Shown piece by piece: positions 1 to 4,259 of a stretch of DNA of 6,624 nt. The stretch comes from Lachnospiraceae bacterium (GTDB taxonomy: Bacteria > Bacillota > Clostridia > Lachnospirales > Lachnospiraceae). The stretch lies in the NCBI GenBank assembly GCA_017475845.1, contig JAFVEU010000122.1, positions 1-6,624 of the forward strand. Direction: 5' to 3'. Each line of letters starts with the position of its first letter. Position 1 is the stretch's first letter. The position numbers and the translations under genes are program-made. Under the pieces are notes generated by a model. The model ran no database searches. It saw only the letters and a list, made by a program, of their open reading frames with translations, and had not been told where the DNA came from.

Positions 1-331
1 AAGTACCTTCCCTCTCCGGTTCTCTTTTTTGTACGTGCCTTTTATGCCTTTCTGCTCTCAGGGCAAGTATTTTCTCTCTCCCGGCCTTTCTTTTGTACTT
101 GCCTTTGCTGCCTTTCCGCCCTCAGGGCAAGTATTTTCCCTCTCCGGTTCTCTTTTTTGTACTTGCCTTTTATGCCTTTCCTCCCTCAGGGCAAGTAACT
201 TTCCTCTCCGGTTCTCTCTTTTGTACTTGCCTTTACTGCTTTTCCGCCCTCAGGGCAAGTAACTTCTCTCTCCCGGCCTTTCTTTTATACTTGCCTTTTA
301 TGCTATTTTGCTCTAAGGGCAAGTATTTTCC
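1..331. repeat. 64-bp tandem repeat array (about 5 units) with internal inverted repeats
   Basis: The sequence GGGCAAGTA recurs at 61, 125, 189, 253 and 317, an exact 64-bp period; the window begins inside an earlier unit (AAGTA at position 1). Each unit also carries the reverse complement TACTTGCC (96-103, 160-167, 224-231, 288-295, with one mismatch at 32-39), so 8-bp inverted arms alternate along the array, separated by 26 and 22 bp. The plus strand is very rich in pyrimidines. Two core variants exist: one with CCCGGCCTTTC (units at 61 and 253) and one with CCGGTTCTC (units at 1, 125 and 189). The array ends near 331 where the match is lost. The reading frames it leaves open result from few stop codons in pyrimidine-rich DNA; 64 is not a multiple of 3, so no frame is kept from unit to unit. 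This 360-base stretch contains no gene that I can support. Confidence 0.95.
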
Positions 332-360
332 GCCGATCACTATAGGTAACAAACGTTTTA

Positions 361-369
361 TGGTATAAT
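361..369 (+). promoter_or_regulatory. Extended -10 promoter for metY
   Basis: TGG followed by a perfect TATAAT (364-369) makes an extended -10 element. No good -35 lies 16-18 bp upstream (TATAGG at 341-346 is poor), which an extended -10 can compensate for. The start point would be near 376, giving a leader of about 250 nt before the metY start. The promoter sits just beyond the end of the 64-bp array and before the 20-bp array. Confidence 0.6.
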
Positions 370-418
370 GTCAGCTGATTGTGCCGGGGGCTGCGGACAG
401 GTACTGTCGAGATCAGCA

Positions 419-611
419 GGCGGCAGATCCGCGTCAAAGGCGGAAGATTAGTGCGAAAGGCGGCAGATCTGCGTCAAAGGCGGAAGATCCGCGTCAAAGG
501 CGGGAGGATTAGTGAGAAAGGCGGGAGATTAGTGCGAAAGGCAGGCGAGCTGCGCGTAAAGTCAATGATCAAAGGCGGAGTACCGGCGCAAAGGCAGAAG
601 ATCAACAGAAA
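419..611. repeat. Degenerate 20-bp tandem repeat array in the metY leader
   Basis: Units begin at 419, 439, 459, 479, 499, 520 and 540 (20-21 bp each) and continue in worn form at 561, 574 and 593. The near-consensus is GGCGGCAGATCCGCGTCAAA, with a second variant whose middle reads AGATTAGTGCG; the order is X, Y, X, X, Y, Y, then divergent units. The plus strand is purine-rich. The junction between units reads AAAGGCGG or close to it in most cases, and the last junction becomes AAAGGAG, the probable ribosome binding site of metY. One unit contains the perfect palindrome GCAGATCTGC (463-472). The reading frame through the array from a TTG at 379 encodes a low-complexity Arg/Lys-rich peptide and is probably not a real gene. 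No S-box, T-box or other known Met-related leader motif was recognised here. Confidence 0.9.
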
Positions 612-615
612 GGAG
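609..615 (+). promoter_or_regulatory. Ribosome binding site of metY
   Basis: AAAGGAG lies 14 nt before the ATG at 630, longer than the usual 5-9 nt. It stands where the next 20-bp repeat unit would place its AAAGGCGG core, so the site appears to be part of, or derived from, the repeat array. Confidence 0.6.
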
Positions 616-629
616 CTGTATTAACGATC

Positions 630-1907
630 ATGAAAAACTACGAGATAGGAACAAAGTGTGTGCAGGCGGGATACAGGCCGGGAAACGGAGAGCCCAGGCA
701 GATCCCCATTGTACAGTCAACGACTTTCAAATACGACACCAGCGAGGCCATGGGAAAGCTTTTCGACCTGGAGGCCCCGGGCTATTTCTATACCAGACTG
801 CAGAACCCCACCAATGACTATGTGGCAGCAAAAATCGCGGAGCTGGAGGGAGGGACGGCTGGGATGCTCACGAGCTCCGGCCAGGCGGCCAACTTCTTCG
901 CCCTCTTCAATATCTGCGAAAACGGAAGCCATATAGTGTCCTCTTCCTCAATCTACGGGGGCACCTTTAACCTTATAAGCGTTACCATGGCGAAGATGGG
1001 AATTGACGTGACCTTTGTTGATCCCAACGCCTCCGAGGACGAGCTGGAAAGCGCCTTCAGAGAAAACACCAGGGCGGTTTTCGGAGAGAGTATAGCAAAT
1101 CCGGCCCTTACGGTGCTTGATATAGAGAAATTCGCCAAGGCGGCCCACAGGCATGGCGTTCCCCTTATCGTTGACAACACCTTCCCCACACCTGTTCACT
1201 GCCGTCCCATAGAATGGGGCGCTGACATAGTGACCCACTCCACCACCAAGTACATGGACGGCCACGGAGCGGCTGTGGGCGGAGCCATAGTGGATTCCGG
1301 CAAATTCGACTGGATGGCCCACGCCGATAAATTCCCGGGGCTCACCACTCCCGACGAATCCTATCACGGCATAGTATATGCGGAAAAGTTCGGCCTGGAA
1401 GGAGCCTTCATCACCAAGTGTACTTCACAGCTGATGCGGGACTTCGGCTGCATCCAGTCTCCCCAGAACGCCTTCCTTCTAAACCTGGGGCTGGAGTCTC
1501 TTCATGTCAGGATGCCGAAGCACGCAGCAAACGGCATGGCTGTGGCAAAATATCTGGAAACAAGAGAAGAAGTGTCTAAGGTAAGCTTCCCGGATCTTCC
1601 CACAGATCCCTACTATCCTCTGGCAAAAAAATACATGCCCGAGGGAGGCTGCGGAGTGGTATCTTTCGAGCTCAAGGGAGGGAGAAGTGCCGCTCTGGAA
1701 TTCATGAAGAAATTAAGACTTGCGGCTATAGAGACCCATGTTGCAGACGCCAGGACCTGCTGTCTGAATCCGGCCACCAGCACCCACAGGCAGATGACGG
1801 ACGAGCAGCTTGCAGCCGCAGGCATTCCTGCAGGCCTTATCCGTATGTCCTGCGGGCTTGAAGACAGTAAAGACCTGATCGCCGACATAGAAAACGCCTT
1901 AAAATAA
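630..1907 (+). CDS. metY: O-acetylhomoserine sulfhydrylase (O-acetylhomoserine aminocarboxypropyltransferase)
   Basis: This 425-residue protein is a PLP-dependent enzyme of the Cys/Met metabolism family. MetY enzymes make homocysteine (or methionine) from O-acetylhomoserine and sulfide (or methanethiol) in the cytoplasm. Visible family marks are the N-terminal GTKCVQAGY and PIVQSTTF, the Y54-x-R56 phosphate-binding pair in GYFYTRLQNPT, the TSSGQAA segment near 81-87, D182 in VDNTF that contacts the PLP ring, the Schiff-base lysine K207 in HSTTKYMDGHG, and R405 in LIRMSCGLED for the substrate carboxylate. The full length and unbroken motifs indicate a functional enzyme. The ATG at 630 fits the usual family N-terminus. 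It has its own promoter and a long repeat-filled leader; a SAM riboswitch, common before such genes in Firmicutes, was not seen. A cystathionine gamma-lyase or methionine gamma-lyase role is less likely given the length and the N-terminal motif, but substrate choice cannot be proved from sequence. Confidence 0.93.
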   Translation: MKNYEIGTKCVQAGYRPGNGEPRQIPIVQSTTFKYDTSEAMGKLFDLEAPGYFYTRLQNPTNDYVAAKIAELEGGTAGMLTSSGQAANFFALFNICENGSHIVSSSSIYGGTFNLISVTMAKMGIDVTFVDPNASEDELESAFRENTRAVFGESIANPALTVLDIEKFAKAAHRHGVPLIVDNTFPTPVHCRPIEWGADIVTHSTTKYMDGHGAAVGGAIVDSGKFDWMAHADKFPGLTTPDESYHGIVYAEKFGLEGAFITKCTSQLMRDFGCIQSPQNAFLLNLGLESLHVRMPKHAANGMAVAKYLETREEVSKVSFPDLPTDPYYPLAKKYMPEGGCGVVSFELKGGRSAALEFMKKLRLAAIETHVADARTCCLNPATSTHRQMTDEQLAAAGIPAGLIRMSCGLEDSKDLIADIENALK

Positions 1908-1916
1908 AGGGGTTTT

Positions 1917-1961
1917 AATCCCTGAGAGGCGTGGAAATATTACAAAATAAGGGATTTTTTT
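1917..1961 (+). terminator. Possible weak terminator after metY
   Basis: AATCCCT (1917-1923) pairs perfectly with AGGGATT (1950-1956), with a 26-nt loop, and is followed by a run of T (to 1961). The stem is short and AT-rich and the loop long, so termination may be inefficient. A competing 4-bp pairing AGGG/CCCT exists just upstream (1908-1923). The downstream A/T tracts (1954-1977) could also act as an UP-like element for the hup promoter. Confidence 0.4.
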
Positions 1962-2001
1962 AAAAACTTTTTAAAAATGTGTGGCTATTACTGAACATTT
2001 C

Positions 2002-2010
2002 TGTTATAAT
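2002..2010 (+). promoter_or_regulatory. Extended -10 promoter for hup
   Basis: TGT followed by a perfect TATAAT (2005-2010) is an extended -10. The -35 region 17 bp upstream (TGGCTA at 1982-1987) is weak, but A/T tracts at 1954-1977 lie where an UP element would be. The start would be near 2017, leaving a leader of about 36 nt, which suits a strongly expressed HU gene. Confidence 0.7.
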
Positions 2011-2052
2011 TAGATTGCTGTTCAACAAGATCATAAGGATTGGAGGAACCAT

Positions 2053-2340
2053 ATGAACAAAACAGAGTTAGTTGAAGCAATCGCAAAGCAGACTAAGTTA
2101 TCAAAGAAAGACACTGACGCTACTCTTAAGGCTTTCACCGATGTTGTTGGTAAGGAGCTTAAGAAGGGCGGAAAGATCCAGCTTATCGGCTTCGGTACAT
2201 TCGATGTTGTTAAGAGGGCAGCAAGAAAGGGTCGCAATCCTCAGACCGGTAAAGAGATCAAGATCGCAGCTTCCAAGTCACCTAAGTTCAAGGCAGGCAA
2301 GGCTCTTAAGGATCTGGTTAACGGCGCAAAGAAGAAATAA
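2053..2340 (+). CDS. hup: DNA-binding protein HU
   Basis: This 95-residue basic protein is a member of the HU/IHF family, which forms dimers that bend and compact the nucleoid DNA. The N-terminal helices (MNKTELVEAIAKQ, then LSKKDTDATLKAF) form the dimerisation part. GFGTF (46-50) and the beta-arm signature GRNPQTGKEIKI (60-71), including the intercalating proline P63, are complete, and the protein ends in a lysine-rich tail. The length matches the usual 90-95 residues. GGAGG at 2042-2046, 6 nt before the ATG, is an excellent ribosome binding site. The gene uses codons such as GGT, GCT and CTT more than its neighbours, in keeping with high expression. It has its own promoter and terminator, so it is a single-gene unit. 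HU is favoured over IHF because Firmicutes generally have only the HU homodimer. Confidence 0.97.
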   Translation: MNKTELVEAIAKQTKLSKKDTDATLKAFTDVVGKELKKGGKIQLIGFGTFDVVKRAARKGRNPQTGKEIKIAASKSPKFKAGKALKDLVNGAKKK

Positions 2341-2356
2341 TAATTACGCAATGGAA

Positions 2357-2391
2357 GCCTGCCGGTGAAAATCGGCAGGCATTTTATGTTT
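2357..2391 (+). terminator. Rho-independent terminator of hup
   Basis: A GC-rich 8-bp perfect stem, GCCTGCCG (2357-2364) with CGGCAGGC (2373-2380), closes an 8-nt loop and is followed by the T-rich tract ATTTTATGTTT. It starts 16 nt after the hup stop codon. Confidence 0.88.
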
Positions 2392-2444
2392 AAATGAGTA
2401 CCGCATAGAGCTTTAATCAACGGACAGGTTCCGGAAGGGAGATT

Positions 2445-2474
2445 TTTCCAACGGATGTGTACATCCGGCATAAT
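2445..2474 (+). promoter_or_regulatory. Candidate thrH promoter 1 with palindrome in spacer
   Basis: TTTCCA (2445-2450, 4/6 to the -35 consensus) and CATAAT (2469-2474, 5/6 to the -10) are 18 bp apart. The spacer is almost exactly filled by the hairpin CGGATG-TGTA-CATCCG, a place where a repressor or MerR-type activator could bind. thrH needs its own promoter because hup ends in a strong terminator. The match is only moderate. Confidence 0.35.
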
Positions 2475-2509
2475 GCTTTTGTCAACGGACAGGTTCCGGA
2501 AGGGAAATA

Positions 2510-2539
2510 TTGCCGGCGGATGTGTGCATCCGGCATATT
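2510..2539 (+). promoter_or_regulatory. Candidate thrH promoter 2 with the same spacer palindrome
   Basis: This is the equivalent site in the second 65-bp copy: TTGCCG (2510-2515) and CATATT (2534-2539), spaced 18 bp, with CGGATG-TGTG-CATCCG (2517-2532) filling the spacer. Both hexamers match 4/6. It would start transcription near 2546, about 60 nt before thrH. Confidence 0.3.
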
Positions 2540-2604
2540 ACTTTTGCCAGCGGCCGGCAGGAATCCTGTATGAAGCTTTTGGCGGTGGAAAACGGAGGAA
2601 AGAA

Positions 2605-3213
2605 ATGTACGTAGTATGCCTTGATATGGAAGGGGTAGTGGTACCCGAGATATGGATAGCCTTTGCGGAGGCCACCGGGATAAGTGAACTTAAAAGAACC
2701 ACAAGGGATGAGCCGGATTATGACAAACTCATGGCATACAGGCTTTCCATCCTTAAGGAGCACTCCCTGGGATTAAAGGAGATACAGGAAGTGATATCCG
2801 GTATCGACCCCCTGCCCGGAGCGGTGGAGTTCTTAGACAAACTGAGGGCAGAGACACAGGTATTGATACTGAGTGATACCTTTACACAGTTTGCTATGCC
2901 GCTTATAAAGAAGCTTAAATATCCCACCCTCTTCTGCAACAGCCTGGAGGTTGCGCCTTCGGGAGAGATAACGGGCTACAAGATGCGGACAGCGGACTCC
3001 AAGTATTCCACCGTAAAGGCTCTGCAGTCCATAGGCTTTGAGACCATAGCCGCCGGGGATTCCTACAATGACCTTAAAATGATAAAAGCAGGTCCCGCCG
3101 GTTTCCTCTTCAGATCTACTGAAAAGATCATTAAGGACAATCCGGAGATCCCTGCTTTTACTGAATTTGACGATCTTTACAATGCGATCATGGATGTGAT
3201 ACGCAAAGACTGA
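2605..3213 (+). CDS. thrH: ThrH-type phosphoserine phosphatase / homoserine phosphotransferase
   Basis: This 202-residue protein of the HAD superfamily closely resembles Pseudomonas ThrH (about 205 residues), which removes phosphate from phosphoserine and can transfer it to homoserine. The nucleophile loop is D7-M-E9-G, with the DxE form typical of ThrH rather than the usual DxD. S90 in LILSDTF is motif II, a lysine near 133 (ADSK) is the likely motif III, and GDSYND (151-156) is the metal-binding motif IV. EIWIAFAE and TTRDEPDYD in the cap region are also ThrH-like. The frame is open upstream to 2455, but the ATG at 2605 is chosen because GGAGG (2594-2598) lies 6 nt before it and because the family begins at this point; the upstream extension would run through the 65-bp repeats. 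Its physiological role here (serine synthesis, threonine salvage, or both) is inferred. Confidence 0.9.
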   Translation: MYVVCLDMEGVVVPEIWIAFAEATGISELKRTTRDEPDYDKLMAYRLSILKEHSLGLKEIQEVISGIDPLPGAVEFLDKLRAETQVLILSDTFTQFAMPLIKKLKYPTLFCNSLEVAPSGEITGYKMRTADSKYSTVKALQSIGFETIAAGDSYNDLKMIKAGPAGFLFRSTEKIIKDNPEIPAFTEFDDLYNAIMDVIRKD

Positions 3214-3224
3214 CAGCTAAAGAC

Positions 3225-3283
3225 AAAAAAGACAGGGGGACGGTTCCAATGCCATTAAGCTAAGAAACCCGTCCCCCTGTCTT
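3225..3283 (-). terminator. Terminator of the flagellin-like gene; perfect 15-bp inverted repeat between convergent genes
   Basis: AAGACAGGGGGACGG (3229-3243) pairs perfectly with CCGTCCCCCTGTCTT (3269-3283) around a 25-nt loop. Read on the minus strand the stem is followed by TTTTTT (complement of 3225-3230), so it should terminate transcripts from the flagellin-like gene, whose stop is 22 bp away. On the plus strand there is no T run, so termination of thrH there would be weaker. The long loop and GGGGACGGTTCC arm also resemble dispersed REP-like palindromes. Confidence 0.8.
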
Positions 3284-3304
3284 CTCGTAGCATCTTAAGA
3301 GATC

Positions 3305-4045
3305 TCAAACGAAGAAATTGGCTGTAGTCTGCTTCATCTGCTCTTCGTCACGCTTCTGCATTATCATCTTCATGTTATCCAGAAGCTGTCCCTGCTTATT
3401 ATTGTTATACTGATCCACCATCTCCTGAAGCTCGTCCTTAATGGAACTGGAAGCGTAGGAATTGTAGATCGCAGTCTGATTGTAGGCATCCTGGGCTGAA
3501 AGGGCGTTCTGCTGGGCACCGTTCAGAGCCCGCTGGTCGCTTACCTTCTTGATGGCCTCGTCGATCTTCGAGATGTCGAAATCCTTCCTTACGTCAAAGC
3601 CTTCGATTCCAAGATCCTTAAGAAGGGAATTGGAACCGCTGATCCCAATCGTGGTCTTATTCCCGTCGGTAACGATATCGATATTGTCCCTGCTGCCGTT
3701 TAATAGATAGGTCTCGTTATACTTGGCGGTACCGGCGATATCGTTGATACCCTTCATATAATTGTCGATCTGTCCCTGAATAGCAGCCTTGTCACTGGCT
3801 GAAGTAAGACCGTTGGAAGCCTTGACCGCCAGTTCGCGTATGGACTGCAGATAATCTGTGATCTGGGACTGGGCACCGTCAGCGATCTTTGTCAGCGCCT
3901 CACCGGCCTTAACGTTTTCGGAGCCGGCCTGAAGCCCGCCTATCTGTGAAATGGCCTTCTGCTCGATGGCCTTATCTGAAGTATTGATATACCCGCTGTA
4001 ACTGCTGTTATAAGAATAACCGCCGTATGATGAAATAGATTCCAT
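3305..4045 (-). CDS. Short flagellin-like protein
   Basis: This is a 246-residue protein with flagellin-type halves. Residues about 45-117 match the flagellin N-terminal domain (ALTKIADGAQSQI, IRELAVKASNG, then AKYNETYLLNG), and 157-200 resemble the C-terminal domain start (ISKIDEAIKKVSDQRALNGAQQN). It is unusual in several ways. The canonical first 40 or so residues that form the D0 helix are replaced by a Ser/Tyr/Gly-rich stretch (MESISSYGGYSYNSSYSGY). The middle variable domain is nearly absent. The C-terminus lacks the normal D0 helix and ends in a charged segment and TTANFFV. No signal peptide or membrane segment is seen, as for exported flagellins. The ATG is preceded by AAAAGGGGA about 5 nt away. 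No other flagellar genes are nearby. It may be a minor or specialised axial protein, or a flagellin relative with another role; polymerisation ability cannot be judged from sequence. Confidence 0.8.
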   Translation of the reverse strand: MESISSYGGYSYNSSYSGYINTSDKAIEQKAISQIGGLQAGSENVKAGEALTKIADGAQSQITDYLQSIRELAVKASNGLTSASDKAAIQGQIDNYMKGINDIAGTAKYNETYLLNGSRDNIDIVTDGNKTTIGISGSNSLLKDLGIEGFDVRKDFDISKIDEAIKKVSDQRALNGAQQNALSAQDAYNQTAIYNSYASSSIKDELQEMVDQYNNNKQGQLLDNMKMIMQKRDEEQMKQTTANFFV

Positions 4046-4103
4046 AAGCTTCCCCTTTTCATAAACCGGGCAAAAACCCAGAAACTAAACCTATGTTAGC
4101 CTG

Positions 4104-4112
4104 ATGATAACA
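4104..4112 (-). promoter_or_regulatory. Candidate extended -10 promoter for the flagellin-like gene
   Basis: On the minus strand TGT precedes TATCAT (complement of 4104-4109), an extended -10 with one mismatch. The -35 hexamer 17 bp upstream is weak (TGTATA). A start near 4097 would give a leader of about 50 nt. I found no clear match to the flagellar sigma-28 type (TAAA-N15-GCCGATAA), which would be the expected promoter for a late flagellar gene. Confidence 0.4.
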
Positions 4113-4160
4113 CAGATCCGGGATTGTATACATGAACATTTTGTAAATTTTTTATAAAAT

Positions 4161-4256
4161 CCGCCTGTGGAGATCCGACCCACGAACCCCCGAAAGCGCC
4201 TGTCCCCGGAAATCCCCGAAAAATCGAAAGCGCCGGTTCCCGGAAAACCCCGAAAA
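4161..4256. repeat. 34-bp direct repeats, two good copies and one degenerate
   Basis: CGAAAGCGCC starts at 4191 and again at 4225, and the next 22 bases (GTCCCCGGAAATCCCCGAAAA against GTTCCCGGAAAACCCCGAAAA) match with few changes, giving a 34-bp period. A worn third copy (CCGCCTGTGGAGATCCGACC, then CCACGAA) may begin near 4161. The array starts 3 bp from the ugd stop codon and fills the gap to the flagellin-like promoter region. No clear ugd terminator was seen; the T-rich tract on the minus strand at 4143-4160 has only a 4-bp GTGG/CCAC stem before it. Confidence 0.8.
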
Positions 4257-4259
4257 CCC

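Larger units (their letters stand above)
2400..2565. repeat. 65-bp direct repeat, about 2.5 copies, upstream of thrH
   Basis: A 24-bp block beginning TCAACGGACAGGTTCCGG is identical at 2417-2440 and 2482-2505, 65 bp apart. The downstream part of each copy (to CCGGCATAATG at 2465 and CCGGCATATTA at 2530) is also strongly conserved. A third, worn and truncated copy follows from 2541 to about 2565. Each full copy holds the small palindrome TTCCGGAA and the hairpin CGGATG-TGTR-CATCCG (2452-2467 and 2517-2532). The duplication fills the gap between the hup terminator and thrH. Confidence 0.9.

Noticed and set aside
1..331. CRISPR array in the 64-bp repeat region
   Set aside because: The units are contiguous with conserved sequence across the whole period; there are no unique spacers between short repeats and no cas genes in the window.
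29..368. Overlapping open frames in the 64-bp array coding for hydrophobic repeat peptides
   Set aside because: The period is not a multiple of 3, frames are open because pyrimidine-rich DNA has few stops, there is no ribosome site, and the peptides match nothing I recognise.
379..624. Arg/Lys-rich 81-residue protein from a TTG start over the 20-bp array
   Set aside because: It depends on a TTG without a ribosome site and is a direct translation of degenerate non-coding repeats whose unit lengths vary (19-21 bp).
370..630. SAM (S-box) riboswitch or T-box before metY
   Set aside because: The leader is repeat-filled and purine-rich; none of the conserved S-box core segments and no T-box GGTGGNACC sequence with a terminator is visible.
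948..1367. Long minus-strand open frame inside metY
   Set aside because: It is a shadow of metY, with no recognisable domain or ribosome site, while the plus-strand protein has complete enzyme motifs.
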